A stretch of 64,000 bases of DNA from Candidatus Promineofilum glycogenicum. Lineage in GTDB: Bacteria > Chloroflexota > Anaerolineae > Promineifilales > Promineifilaceae. Below are positions 53,426 through 62,435 of this stretch, in pieces. The position numbers were made by a program, and so were the translations under genes. The notes beneath the pieces were generated by a model. That model had not been told where the DNA came from. It did not search any database and saw only the letters and a list, made by a program, of their open reading frames with translations. How positions within the stretch are numbered: position 1 is the stretch's first letter; every line of letters begins with the position of its first letter. The DNA lies in NCBI GenBank assembly GCA_016707605.1, contig JADJHJ010000011.1:62001-126000 (forward strand), written 5' to 3'.

Positions 53426-54625
53426 CTTCCTGCGCTCCACCACCATGAACACCCCGGCCGCGACCAACCCCACCAGCGGCGCGAAGGCCAGGCTGTGCAG
53501 GCCGTCGGTCAGGGTGCTGCCGTCGGCGATGCGGCCGACGACCCACGCCCCCAGCCCGGCCGGCAGCCAGCCGATGCCCATGACCAGCGCCGAGGCGAAG
53601 CCCACGCTGCCCGGCCACGCCTCCTGGGCCAGCACAATCGTCACCGGGAACGACGCGCCGATCATCAGCCCCACCAGTAGCACGGCGGCCATCTGCGGCG
53701 CGCCGACCGTGCGCAAGAGCAGCCAGTGGCCGGCGGTCATCATGACCAGACTGACGCCGATGACCGGCAGACGGCCGAAGCGATCCGACAGCGCCCCGCC
53801 AAACAGACTGCCAATGCTGACGGCGACCATGAACAGCGTCAGCGCCGCCCCGGCCACGGCCAATGACTGCCCGTTGCCGCGCAGCCACTCCGGCAGATAG
53901 GTCATCAATGCCTGCTGGAAGTAACTGCGCGCGCCGGTGACGACGATGATCGCCGCCAGCGCCGCCGCCGAGCCGACGGCCGCCGGCGCGTGGCCCGCCG
54001 CGGCGCGACCGCGCGGCACGGCCACGCCGCGCAGCCGTTGGGCCAGCAGCAGCCCGGTCAGCAGCGACAGCGGGATCAGCACGGCCGTCGCCCCCAGCCC
54101 GCCAAAGCTGAGCGCCAGGCCGACCAGCAGCGGGCTGACCGCCGCGCCCAGGTTGCCGCCGACGGAGAAGAGCGACATCGCCCGGCCGCGGTTGGCGGCC
54201 TCGGTCTGCGACGCCAGGGCCGCCGCCGGGGGATGGAAGGCGGCCGAGCCAACGGCGGCCAGCACCACCAGGGCCATCAGCCAGCCGTAGGAGGGCATGA
54301 AGCCCACCAAGCCCATCAGCGCCCCGCCCCACATGACGCTGATAACAACGATCAGCCGCGGGTCGCCGCGGTCGCTGAGCCAGCCGAAGAGCGGCTGCGT
54401 TAGCGACCCGGTGAGGGTCATCAGCAGCACCATCGTACCAATTTGGCCGTATGACAGGCCCAGTTTGGGGATGAGCAGGACGTAGGTGACGGGCAGGAAG
54501 TTGAAGCCCGCCTCCAGGATGAGGTGGGCCAGCGACATCAGCGGGGCGATGCCGGCCCGCCACGGCGCGAGACGGGCCGAGAGCCGGCCGCGCGTGGTCG
54601 TTGTGAGTGAGTTGCTCGTGTGCAT
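53423..54625 (-). CDS. MFS transporter, fosmidomycin-resistance (Fsr)-like
   Basis: A 400-residue membrane protein with twelve hydrophobic segments. Motifs are LMSLAHLILEAGFNFLPVTY in TM1 (the H-x-x-x-D/E type start of the Fsr group), QPLFGWLSDRGDPRLIVVIS (motif A), GSAAFHPPAAALASQTEA with the FHP motif typical of Fsr-like proteins, and MSLFSVGGNLGAAVSPLLVG in TM5. These transporters export small anionic drugs or sugars phosphates. The start MHTSNSLTTTTRG at 54625 is reasonable. It is divergent from the carbonic anhydrase gene, with the repeat at 54650-54748 between them. Confidence 0.9.
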   Translation of the reverse strand: MHTSNSLTTTTRGRLSARLAPWRAGIAPLMSLAHLILEAGFNFLPVTYVLLIPKLGLSYGQIGTMVLLMTLTGSLTQPLFGWLSDRGDPRLIVVISVMWGGALMGLVGFMPSYGWLMALVVLAAVGSAAFHPPAAALASQTEAANRGRAMSLFSVGGNLGAAVSPLLVGLALSFGGLGATAVLIPLSLLTGLLLAQRLRGVAVPRGRAAAGHAPAAVGSAAALAAIIVVTGARSYFQQALMTYLPEWLRGNGQSLAVAGAALTLFMVAVSIGSLFGGALSDRFGRLPVIGVSLVMMTAGHWLLLRTVGAPQMAAVLLVGLMIGASFPVTIVLAQEAWPGSVGFASALVMGIGWLPAGLGAWVVGRIADGSTLTDGLHSLAFAPLVGLVAAGVFMVVERRK

Positions 54626-54649
54626 GAAGCGCCGGATGATAGCACCAAG

Positions 54650-54748
54650 CAGAAGAATGGCACGCTGATTTCACGGATAAACGCCGATAAGAAAATGGAT
54701 TCTTATCGGCGTTAATCTGCGTCATCAGCGTGCCATTCTTCTCCTTGC
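54650..54748. repeat. Hairpin AGAAGAATGGCACGCTGAT / complement
   Basis: AGAAGAATGGCACGCTGATT and CACGGATAAACGCCGATAAG on the left pair with CTTATCGGCGTTAATCTGCG and ATCAGCGTGCCATTCTTCT on the right. A second copy with the same outer arms but different inner words is at 58876-58985. Confidence 0.92.
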
Positions 54749-54782
54749 CTGATAAGATGCACCCGCTCAAGGAGACGCCACC

Positions 54783-55646
54783 ATGCTCGACTCAACCACG
54801 CTAACCCAACGCCCCGACACCCCGGCCGCGGCCGTCGCCGCTCTGATGGACGGCAACCGCGCCTTCCGCAGCCGGCTGGCCGAGCAGCGCGCCGACGGCG
54901 CGCCGGTCTTCATGCAGATCGCGCTGGAAGATTTGGGCGTGGGGCAACCGGGCGTCGCCCCACCGCAACAGCCGTTCGCCGCCTTCCTGGGCTGCGCCGA
55001 CGCCCGCGCGCCGGTGGAGCTGATCTTCGGCCAGGCGGCCAACAGCCTGTTCGTCGTGCGCGTCGCCGGCAATATCCTCGGCGCGACGGGGCTGGGCAGC
55101 CTCAACTTCGCCGTCGAGCGTCTGGGCACGGTGCGCCTGCTGTGTGTGCTGGGCCACACCGGCTGCGGCGCGGTTGGCGCGGCCGTCGACGCCTATCTGG
55201 CCCCCGCCGCCTACCTGGGCGTGGCCGCCAATCTGCCGCTGCAAGCCATCGTCTCGCCGCTGATGGCCCCCGTCCACGGCGCGGCCGAAGCGCTGCAGCG
55301 AGCCACCGGCGACGACGTCGTAGCCCGGCCCGGCTACCGCGCCGCGCTGGTCGACCTGGCCGGCACGCTGCACGCCGCGCTGCAAGCGTCCGCCCTGCAA
55401 CGCGCCTTCAACAGCCAGCGCGGCGATTCGCTGTCTGTCGTCTATGGCGTCTATAACCTGGCCTCGCGCTGTGTCGGCCAACCCAACGCCGCCGCCGCCG
55501 GGGACGATTGGCAGCCCGGCCTCTTCGCCCCACCCGACGACGCCGCCGGCTTCGAGGCGCTGGCGCTGGAGTTGGCCGGGAGCCGGTATGGGGGGCGTGG
55601 GGTAGGTCAGGCGGGGCGGGTGGGGGCGGCGTCGGGGGAGGTGTGA
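54783..55646 (+). CDS. Beta-class carbonic anhydrase
   Basis: A 287-residue protein with AAGGAG 11 nt before the ATG at 54783. Zinc ligands are seen as LGCADARAPVELIF (Cys and Asp-Arg dyad) and LGHTGCGAVGAAVDA (His-x2-Cys). FVVRVAGNILGATGLGSLNF lies between. The C-terminal part (VVYGVYNLASRCVGQP, then a Gly/Ala-rich end) is longer than in short beta-CAs. It interconverts CO2 and bicarbonate in the cytoplasm, which supports carboxylases such as propionyl-CoA carboxylase, although no carboxylase gene is in the window. No operon partner. Confidence 0.93.
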   Translation: MLDSTTLTQRPDTPAAAVAALMDGNRAFRSRLAEQRADGAPVFMQIALEDLGVGQPGVAPPQQPFAAFLGCADARAPVELIFGQAANSLFVVRVAGNILGATGLGSLNFAVERLGTVRLLCVLGHTGCGAVGAAVDAYLAPAAYLGVAANLPLQAIVSPLMAPVHGAAEALQRATGDDVVARPGYRAALVDLAGTLHAALQASALQRAFNSQRGDSLSVVYGVYNLASRCVGQPNAAAAGDDWQPGLFAPPDDAAGFEALALELAGSRYGGRGVGQAGRVGAASGEV

Positions 55647-55728
55647 TCGGCTGACCGGCCGATTACGTCACGCAGCCGGGGCGCGAGCCTGGGGGCGACC
55701 TGGTGGTTGCAACCCTGGAGCGGGCGGG
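55647..55728. other. Gap between carbonic anhydrase and cupin fragment
   Basis: No start with a ribosome site was seen. In other frames this segment could encode the missing N-terminal half of the cupin, but no conserved pattern is clear. Confidence 0.3.
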
Positions 55729-55971
55729 GTGCTGGGCCGCCATCCGGCCACCGCCGACCAGTTGTTGGTCGTCATCGCCGGCAGCGGCCTCGTCAGCGGC
55801 ACGGATGCCCAACCGGAGCCTATCGCCGCCGGCTCGGCCGCGCTCTGGTCGGCCGGCGAACTGCACGAGACGCGGGCCGGCCCAACGGGCCTGCTGGCGG
55901 TGGTCATTGAAGGGGCGCTGGCGCTGACCACTGCGGATCAGGACGCTTCAACCACTCCACCTGCCCGGTAA
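55729..55971 (+). pseudogene. Cupin domain fragment
   Basis: This 80-residue frame reads ADQLLVVIAGSGLVSGTDAQ, PEPIAAGSAALWSAGELHET and AGPTGLLAVVIEGALAL. The second cupin motif (G-x5-P-x-G-x2-x3-x-GE-x-H) is recognisable in IAAGSAALWSAGELHET. The first cupin motif with its metal-binding His pair is missing, and there is no ribosome site at the GTG start. It is therefore a truncated or frame-broken cupin. Convergent with the BtrH-like gene, 35 nt apart and without a repeat. Confidence 0.55.
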
Positions 55972-56005
55972 TGGCCGGCGTCGGATCGCGCCGCTCGCGG
56001 CGACA

Positions 56006-57217
56006 CTAGCGCCCGGTCATCGCTTCGCGCAGGGCCGCCACGGCCGCCGCTTCGATGTCGTGAATGGCCATGACCTGCTCGGCAATGGCCGCGCGGTGGG
56101 CAACGACCTCACTGGGCGACAGCGGGAAGTCGTCCGCCAGCCCGGCGCGAATGGCCGCCAGCCGGGCGTCGATGGCTTCCATGCGCGGCTGTGCGGCGTT
56201 GCCCTCATCTAGAAAGCGGGTGTGGCGCTCCAGCATTAGCGTTCGCGCCTCGGCGAAGGGGGCGATTTCGTCGGGCAGGAGCATCCGGCCGAGCGCATCC
56301 CAGGCCGCCGCCGCAGCGCGGAAGTGGCCGGCCGCCTCGCCCAGCGCCGGCCGGGCCAGGATGATCGCCGCCTCGTCCAGAAAGCCGGCGTAGACGTGGC
56401 GCTCCGCCCCGCCCTCCTTGCCGAAGATGGCGATGTCGTTGAAGGCCGAGGTCAGCCCGTCGAACAGCGGCCGCCCGGCCGGGAAGACGCGCTCCCAACT
56501 CAGGCGGGCGGTGGGTTTGGTCAGCAGTTCGGCCCAGTGGCGAAAGGCGGCCAGGCCGAAGTTGTGCTTCGCCCCCTTGGGCGGCGCTTCGGTGTAGAGG
56601 CGCAGGCAGTCCCAGATGCCGGCGCTGACGGCCCCGGCCAGTTTGCCGGGGTCGGGCGCTTCCAGAGTCATCAGGCGGTGCTTATCCTGCTTCACCCGCC
56701 CGCGGGCCGCGGCCAGTTCGGCCGGCGAGCAGGTTAGCCCCACTCGCGCCCGGTCGGCCAGATGCACGACGCCGCCGGCCTCGTCATAGCCATAGACGAC
56801 GACCGGGAACATGGCCCACATACCGCGGTCATGGGCCAGGGCGTTAGTGGGCAAGCCCCACACGTCGGCCCAGACGATGGCCGGCGCGCCCTCCTCCAGC
56901 GCGGCGACGAGATTGGCCACGGCCCGCTCCGGTTTGGCCGTCTGGTGGATGTTCTGGGCCACGCCCAGGCGCGACAGCATCGTGTCCCACGGGTCGAAGG
57001 TGTTGCGGGTCAGGATGCGCGCCTGCGGTGGATACCCCTCATAGGCGAAGGAGAAGTAGCCCATCACCGCGCCGCCGCTGACGCCCAACAGCAACGCCTC
57101 GCTATAAGGTTGGCCGGTGTGGGGCGCGCGAAAGCCGCGATAGTCGAAGCTGTTGCGTACCGTGCCCGTTTCCCAGTGCAGCCCCTGGAACTGTCGATAG
57201 TCATGCAGGATGGCCAT
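56006..57217 (-). CDS. BtrH-like N-terminal domain plus DUF4872 protein
   Basis: A 403-residue protein. Residues 1-140 resemble the BtrH N-terminal domain: GLHWETGTVRNSFDYRGF, YSEALLLGVSGGAVMGYFSF, FDPWDTMLSRLGVAQNIHQT and VWADVWGLPTNA. The C-terminal half (from about ALAHDRGMWAMFPVVVYGYD and VHLADRARVGLTCSPAELAA) resembles DUF4872. BtrH in butirosin synthesis transfers an acyl group from a carrier protein to the antibiotic core and has a Cys near the N-terminus (HC motif). Here that place reads HWETG, so the nucleophile is absent or elsewhere. The divergent neighbour is a PGM1-like ATP-grasp gene 87 nt away, which suggests a shared pathway. Confidence 0.75.
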   Translation of the reverse strand: MAILHDYRQFQGLHWETGTVRNSFDYRGFRAPHTGQPYSEALLLGVSGGAVMGYFSFAYEGYPPQARILTRNTFDPWDTMLSRLGVAQNIHQTAKPERAVANLVAALEEGAPAIVWADVWGLPTNALAHDRGMWAMFPVVVYGYDEAGGVVHLADRARVGLTCSPAELAAARGRVKQDKHRLMTLEAPDPGKLAGAVSAGIWDCLRLYTEAPPKGAKHNFGLAAFRHWAELLTKPTARLSWERVFPAGRPLFDGLTSAFNDIAIFGKEGGAERHVYAGFLDEAAIILARPALGEAAGHFRAAAAAWDALGRMLLPDEIAPFAEARTLMLERHTRFLDEGNAAQPRMEAIDARLAAIRAGLADDFPLSPSEVVAHRAAIAEQVMAIHDIEAAAVAALREAMTGR

Positions 57218-57304
57218 CCGATTTCACCTCATCTCTTTTGTCGTCTCTGGAATGCGGCTATTATAGACCCTCCCCGCGCCGTTGTGGGGAAGGAGTGACA
57301 TAGT

Positions 57305-58876
57305 ATGCAATCGTCTCCCCTGGTTCCCACGCCCGAATTCACCCCCGAACGCGCCGCCCACTTCGAGGAGCTGCAGCGCAAGCTCGTCCCGTTATGGCGG
57401 CTCATCGGCCGCACCGACCCCGGCGGCGACGTGCAGGACCGGAACACGCTCGTCGTCCTGCCTTCGCTGACGGCCGAGATCGATATACCCGGCGCGATGC
57501 ACCAGATCTACGAAGAGCGCTTCCTCTTCATGACCTTTCTGCTGCGCCAGCCCCATCTGCACATGATCTACATCACGTCGGGGCGCATCGATCCGCTGGT
57601 CATCGACTACTACCTCCACCAACTGCCCGACGTGACCGTCAGCAACGCCCGCAAGCGGCTGCATCTCGTCGCCCCCCGCGACGGCTCCGACAAGGCGCTG
57701 GTCTACAAGGTGCTGGAGCGGCCGTGGTTCGTTCGCCAGATCCGCGCCCTGATCCCCGACCTTGACCGCGCCCACCTCGTGCCCTTCCTGACCACCGACG
57801 CCGAGCGCGAGCTGGCCCTGCAACTGGACATCCCCATGTACGCCGCCGACCCGCGCTACTTCGCCCTGGGCGGCAAGAGCGGCGCGCGCCGCCTCTTCGC
57901 CGAGGAGGGGCTGCCCCACCCGCTGGGCGTCGAGGAGATCGCCGACGAGGCCGGCTTCGTGCGGGCCATCCGCGACATGCGCGCCAGCAAGCCGGCGCTA
58001 AGACGGGTCATCACCAAGACCAACCAGGGCGTGTCGGGCATGGGCAACGCCGTGGTTACCCTGCGCGACCTGCCGCCGCCGGGCGACGCGGCCGAGGCCG
58101 AGGCCATCGCCGCGGCGCTGCGGGCCATGCAGTTCGAGTTGCCCGGCCTGCGTTACGACGACTACCTCAAGGGCGTGGCCGAACAGGGGGCCATCGTCGA
58201 GGAGATGATCGAGGGCGAGGTGAAGGAAAGCCCCAGCGTGCAGATGCGCATCTCGCCACTGGGCGTGGTCGAGATCCTCTCGACCCACGACCAGATGCTC
58301 GGCGGCCCCAGCGGCCAGAGCTACCTGGGGGCCATCTTCCCCGCCGACCCGGCCTATAGCGCCCTCATCACCCGCGAGGCGGCCAAAATCGGCGACCGCT
58401 TCGTGCGCGAGGGGGTCGTCGGCCGCTTTGCCCTCGACTTCCTGGTGGTGCAGGGCGACGACGGCCAGTGGCAGCCTTACGCCATCGAGGTCAACCTGCG
58501 CAAGGGGGGCACGACCCACCCCTTCCTGACGCTGCAATACCTGACCGACGGCATCTATGACCCGGAGACGGGGCAATTCACGACCGAGAGCGGCGAGCGG
58601 CGCTTCTACGTCGCCAGCGACCACGTCGAATCGCCCGCCTACCGCATCTTCACCGCCGACGACCTGCTCGACCTGATCAGCGTCCACCGCCTGACGTTCG
58701 ATCAGACGTGCCAGACGGGCGTGGTGCTGCACATGTTCAGCGGCGTGGGGCAACTCGGCCGCCTGGGCGTGACCTGCATCCACGGCACGCCGCAGCGCGC
58801 CCACGCCCTCTATGACGACTTCGTGGCCCTGCTCGACCGCGAGGCGGCGGCGCGGCTCAACGCTATTGCAGAGTGA
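57305..58876 (+). CDS. PGM1-like ATP-grasp peptide ligase
   Basis: A 523-residue protein. GGGGAAGGAG precedes the ATG at 57305. The N-terminal ~170 residues contain NTLVVLPSLTAEIDIPGAMH, YEERFLFMTFLLRQPHLHMI and ITSGRIDPLVIDYYLHQLP. The ATP-grasp part has AADPRYFALGGKSGARRLFA, VITKTNQGVSGMGNAVVTL, IVEEMIEGEVKESPSVQMRI and YAIEVNLRKGGTTHPFLTLQ, with the metal-binding E-x-N motif. The order matches PGM1, the ligase of pheganomycin synthesis that joins a peptide to an unusual amino acid, and its many uncharacterised relatives. The substrates here are unknown. The stop lies at the edge of the repeat 58876-58985. Confidence 0.8.
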   Translation: MQSSPLVPTPEFTPERAAHFEELQRKLVPLWRLIGRTDPGGDVQDRNTLVVLPSLTAEIDIPGAMHQIYEERFLFMTFLLRQPHLHMIYITSGRIDPLVIDYYLHQLPDVTVSNARKRLHLVAPRDGSDKALVYKVLERPWFVRQIRALIPDLDRAHLVPFLTTDAERELALQLDIPMYAADPRYFALGGKSGARRLFAEEGLPHPLGVEEIADEAGFVRAIRDMRASKPALRRVITKTNQGVSGMGNAVVTLRDLPPPGDAAEAEAIAAALRAMQFELPGLRYDDYLKGVAEQGAIVEEMIEGEVKESPSVQMRISPLGVVEILSTHDQMLGGPSGQSYLGAIFPADPAYSALITREAAKIGDRFVREGVVGRFALDFLVVQGDDGQWQPYAIEVNLRKGGTTHPFLTLQYLTDGIYDPETGQFTTESGERRFYVASDHVESPAYRIFTADDLLDLISVHRLTFDQTCQTGVVLHMFSGVGQLGRLGVTCIHGTPQRAHALYDDFVALLDREAAARLNAIAE

Positions 58877-58985
58877 AGAATGGCACGCTGATGACGCTGA
58901 TTAGGCGCTGATGGACGCTGCCAGAGGCGCTCTTTCAGCGTCAATCAGCGGGCAATCAGCGTCATCTGCGTGCCATTTCTTGTAA
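58876..58985. repeat. Stop-to-stop hairpin GAAGAATGGCACGCTGATGACGC
   Basis: GAAGAATGGCACGCTGATGA, CGCTGATTAGGCGCTGATGG and ACGCTGCCAG on the left pair with CAGCGTCAATCAGCGGGCAA, TCAGCGTCATCTGCGTGCCA and TTTCTTG on the right. It begins at the stop of the PGM1-like gene and ends 4 nt before the stop of the convergent secreted protein gene. Confidence 0.92.
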
Positions 58986-58988
58986 CCG

Positions 58989-61900
58989 TCAGCGAATCGC
59001 CGGCAGGAAAAGCTGCTCGGCGATGATCAGTTCTACCATCCGGTCACTGTTCCCGTACTGGCGCTGGCTCGTCGTCGTGTCGGCCGCGACGCGGATGTAG
59101 TAGGGGGAGGTCAGGCCACCCGAGTGGGTCTGCCCCCGCACCGTGACGACGAACGTCTGTGACGGCGAGAAGGCCGGCAGATCGCCCAACGTCCAGGTCA
59201 CCGTCCGGCCGTTGACCGTCGCCGGCGGGTTGGCCGAGACAAAGGTCAGCCCATCCGGCAACTCCACCCACAGCGTCGCCCCGGGGGCGGCCACGCCGCC
59301 CTGATTGCGCGCCTGGATCGTCAACTGCGCCGGCCGGCCCTTGCCCACCGAGCGCGGCCCCGCGGCGAAGACAACCATGTCGGCGTAGCCCGGCGTCAGG
59401 GTCACGTCGTCCAGCCAGGCCCGCGCCGCCGGTTCGCCGGCCACCTGGGCCAGCGTGAAGCCGACCTTGACCGTCTTGCCCTTCCAGGGCGACAGATCGA
59501 CCCAGCCCAGCGACCAGGTTGGGCCGCCGCCGGTCACGCTCAGCGGCGTGATCGTGCCGGCGTCGTCCACCGTGGCCCGCAGCGCCGTCTGCCCGCCCGG
59601 CCGCTCGCCGTGCCGCCGCTGCATGAAAGCCAGCGTCGGCGCGTTCATGTTGGCCGGGATGGTCACCTGTTGCCAGAGGGTGCTGGTGGCCGCCGGCGCC
59701 GCTGCCGGGCCGATGTAGAGCACTTCGTTGTCGGCGGGATAGGCCGGCTGGCCGATGATGTGGGGCAGGTCAAAGGCGTCGAGGACGAACTGGCCCAACG
59801 TGGCGGCGATAGGCGATGGCGACTGCCAGCCCACCCCCGGCGTCCAGGTGACGTAAGCCCCCTCGCCGCCGACCAGATGCAGCCGGCCCGCGCCGTCCAC
59901 GGCCCCGTCCACATACGGGCTGATGGGCAGCGGCGTGCCCTCGCTCCAGTCACCTGCCGGCGTGCGCCGGTACAGGTACGTTTCACCGCCATTCATGTTG
60001 CTGTGGATGATGTAGGTCGCGCCGTCGCGGTCGATCTTGAAGTAGTAGGCGTAGTTGCCGATATGGAATGGCAACCCCGTCTCCACACTCCACTGCCCTT
60101 CGGTCGTGCGCGACAGCAGCGCTGTCCCGGACTCATCCAGGCTGACGCTGGCGTGGGCCAGAATGGTCAGCCGGTCGTCGGGGCCAATGGTTGCGCCCCG
60201 GCCGCTAAAGTCTATCTTCAGCCGGTCGTAGAGGTTCTCGGCCGCGCCCCAGGGCTGGCCGGCGGGCTTGACGATCAGGTACGCTTCACTGGAACCGTAC
60301 TGCTCCCAGCCGAGAGCGTAGAGAGTGCCGCGGCTGTCGCTGCCCAGGAAAGCCGGCGCGGCCAGCGTCGCCGTGCCATTCAGAGGTGCGGGCGGCTGCC
60401 ATGCGCCGTTGGGGGCGCGATAGCGATAGACCAGCCGCCCGTCGCCGTTGTCAGAGCGCTGCCACAGGGCGTGGAAGCCGCCGGCCGGGTCGACGGCGAT
60501 AAACACCGAGCCGGCGTCGTGACCGGGGTCGAGCGACTCCGCCGCCGTCCACGTGCCATTGGCAGCGCGCATACTGTAGGTGGGGCGCACCGGGCCATTC
60601 GGCCCAAAGAACCGGCCGTCCCACACGACGTGGATATTGCCCAGGCTGTCGGCCACGGCGTCACGGACCGTTAGTTCCGGCTGGCCCAGCGAGATGGCCG
60701 GGGCCAGGCAGGGCGCGACGCAGGTCGCCCCCAGCCGCACGCTGCCCGCGCCGCGGAAGGCGTCGGCGCTGGCCACGGGCGGGTTGCTGCCGGCGGCCGT
60801 CCAGCCGGTCAGGCCGGCATCGAGGGTGCTATTGGTCAGCGCGTTGGTCCCGGACGTCAGATAGGGCGTGTAGGCTGCGCCGGGCCGCGCCACGCGGTTG
60901 TCGTCCGGCAACGACCCGAATTCGTGGTTAAGCGCCACGCCCTGGAAGCCAAACCGGGTCAGGGGCAACACCGCCCGGCCGTCGCTGCCGGTATAGGCGT
61001 CACCGTCGCCCGTGGCGAGCGAGAAACGCGCCTCCTCCAGCGGCGCGCCGCGGTTATCGGTGGCCCGGGCGTTCAGCAGGACGCTGTAGAAGTACGTCTC
61101 CGTCTGGGTTGCGGCCGTGGCCGGGCTGATGTTGAACGCCGCGTCGCGGGCGCGCACGCGGAAAGCGCCGGTCGTGCCGGGCGCGGCGTTGGGGTAGACC
61201 GCCCAGAACTGGTTCTCCGGCTGTTCCTGCCACGTGCGCCATTGGCCCGCTGCGTCGCGCACCTGCACCACGTAGTCGCGCATCCCCGACGCGCCAATGT
61301 CCTCGCCCGACCAGCCTAGCAGCACGCCACGGGCCGCGGTCATAGCCGGCAACTGGTTGACGCGCACGCGCGGCGGGTCGCCGTCGGTCGTCTGCCACTG
61401 CCCATTCCAAAACGTGTCGCCGACCAGCAGGTTCGTGGTTTCGCCCGTCCTCATAAACATACGGTACGACCACGCCTTGGTCCAGTAATACTCGCCCTGC
61501 CACTCGACGTAGTTCACGTAGGTGAAAGTCAGATACTCCTGGTCGGGCGACCAACTGCCGAGCATGACCTCGCTCTCGCTCTGGCCGTTATAGATCATGC
61601 GCTTGTTGCCGCCGTTGACGTCCATGAGGAACAGGTCTTGCCAGGTGTCGCCGTCGCCGTCGGCGTCGAAGGCGATCTGCGTGCCGTCGAGCGACCACTT
61701 CGGCCGCTGGGCATAGACCGCGCTGGTCACGCGCCGCTGGTCGCTGCCGTCGGCGTCCATGATGAAGATGCCGTGCGCCCCGTCGCGGTAGCCGGCGAAG
61801 ACGATCTGATCCCCTTCGGGCGACCAGTCGGGCATGGCGTCGGTCGATGGGCTGTTGGTCAGCCGTCGCTGCTCCGACCCGTCGGCCTGCATGACGTAGA

Positions 61901-62435
61901 TCTCCGGCTGGCCGTCGCCATAGGCGGTGTAGGCGATGCGCTGCCCGTCGGGCGACCACATCGGCCAGACGTCGTCGCTCTCGTTGTGGGTCAACTGGCG
62001 CAGGTCGGTTCCATCGGTGGCGATGGAGAAGATCTCGAAGTCGCCGTCGCGGTCGGAGGCGAAGACGACGCGCCGGAAGCCGCGGTCGGCCTTGGGGTGA
62101 ATCTCGGCCGCCGGGCTGCTGGCCAGGCGCAACTGCAAGCGCAGCCCGCTGTCGGCGGTGAAGATCTCCCAGCCGGTGTCCGGGCCATAGCCGGCAATGG
62201 CCCAACGACTCCAATCGAAGACGTAGTCGCCGGCGCGCGGCGCGGGCGAGTCGTCAATCGGGGGCGGCGCGGCCTCGCCGGGGCGCGGCGGGTCGGGCAG
62301 GGCGTAGCCGGTCAACTGGTCATAGACCGACGGCGCGCGGGGCGGCGCTTCCGGCTGCGCGGCGGCCGACAAGGCCGCCAGCAGACAAAGCAACAGGACA
62401 AGGGGGATCAGACGAAGCGGCTTCCAGGCGACCAT
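58989..62435 (-). CDS. Large secreted protein with TolB-type propeller and DUF11-like repeat domain
   Basis: A 1148-residue protein with signal peptide LRLIPLVLLLCLLAALSAAA. Residues about 110-300 have four TolB/WD40-like blades: DGDFEIFSIATDGTDLRQLT, DGQPEIYVMQADGSEQRRLT, DGAHGIFIMDADGSDQRRVT and WQDLFLMDVNGGNKRM. Then come carbohydrate-binding- or fibronectin-like segments (RDYVVQVRDAAGQWRTWQEQ), a second six-bladed region (LGNIHVVWDGRFFGPNGPVR, GGFHALWQRSDNGDGRLVYR), a jelly-roll unit (TIPANMNAPTLAFMQRR) and a DUF11-like unit (LTIQARNQGGVAAPGATLWV). It ends in AEQLFLPAIR, a short tail often seen on secreted Chloroflexota proteins. Probably a cell-surface protein; the role is unknown. Confidence 0.8.
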   Translation of the reverse strand: MVAWKPLRLIPLVLLLCLLAALSAAAQPEAPPRAPSVYDQLTGYALPDPPRPGEAAPPPIDDSPAPRAGDYVFDWSRWAIAGYGPDTGWEIFTADSGLRLQLRLASSPAAEIHPKADRGFRRVVFASDRDGDFEIFSIATDGTDLRQLTHNESDDVWPMWSPDGQRIAYTAYGDGQPEIYVMQADGSEQRRLTNSPSTDAMPDWSPEGDQIVFAGYRDGAHGIFIMDADGSDQRRVTSAVYAQRPKWSLDGTQIAFDADGDGDTWQDLFLMDVNGGNKRMIYNGQSESEVMLGSWSPDQEYLTFTYVNYVEWQGEYYWTKAWSYRMFMRTGETTNLLVGDTFWNGQWQTTDGDPPRVRVNQLPAMTAARGVLLGWSGEDIGASGMRDYVVQVRDAAGQWRTWQEQPENQFWAVYPNAAPGTTGAFRVRARDAAFNISPATAATQTETYFYSVLLNARATDNRGAPLEEARFSLATGDGDAYTGSDGRAVLPLTRFGFQGVALNHEFGSLPDDNRVARPGAAYTPYLTSGTNALTNSTLDAGLTGWTAAGSNPPVASADAFRGAGSVRLGATCVAPCLAPAISLGQPELTVRDAVADSLGNIHVVWDGRFFGPNGPVRPTYSMRAANGTWTAAESLDPGHDAGSVFIAVDPAGGFHALWQRSDNGDGRLVYRYRAPNGAWQPPAPLNGTATLAAPAFLGSDSRGTLYALGWEQYGSSEAYLIVKPAGQPWGAAENLYDRLKIDFSGRGATIGPDDRLTILAHASVSLDESGTALLSRTTEGQWSVETGLPFHIGNYAYYFKIDRDGATYIIHSNMNGGETYLYRRTPAGDWSEGTPLPISPYVDGAVDGAGRLHLVGGEGAYVTWTPGVGWQSPSPIAATLGQFVLDAFDLPHIIGQPAYPADNEVLYIGPAAAPAATSTLWQQVTIPANMNAPTLAFMQRRHGERPGGQTALRATVDDAGTITPLSVTGGGPTWSLGWVDLSPWKGKTVKVGFTLAQVAGEPAARAWLDDVTLTPGYADMVVFAAGPRSVGKGRPAQLTIQARNQGGVAAPGATLWVELPDGLTFVSANPPATVNGRTVTWTLGDLPAFSPSQTFVVTVRGQTHSGGLTSPYYIRVAADTTTSQRQYGNSDRMVELIIAEQLFLPAIR

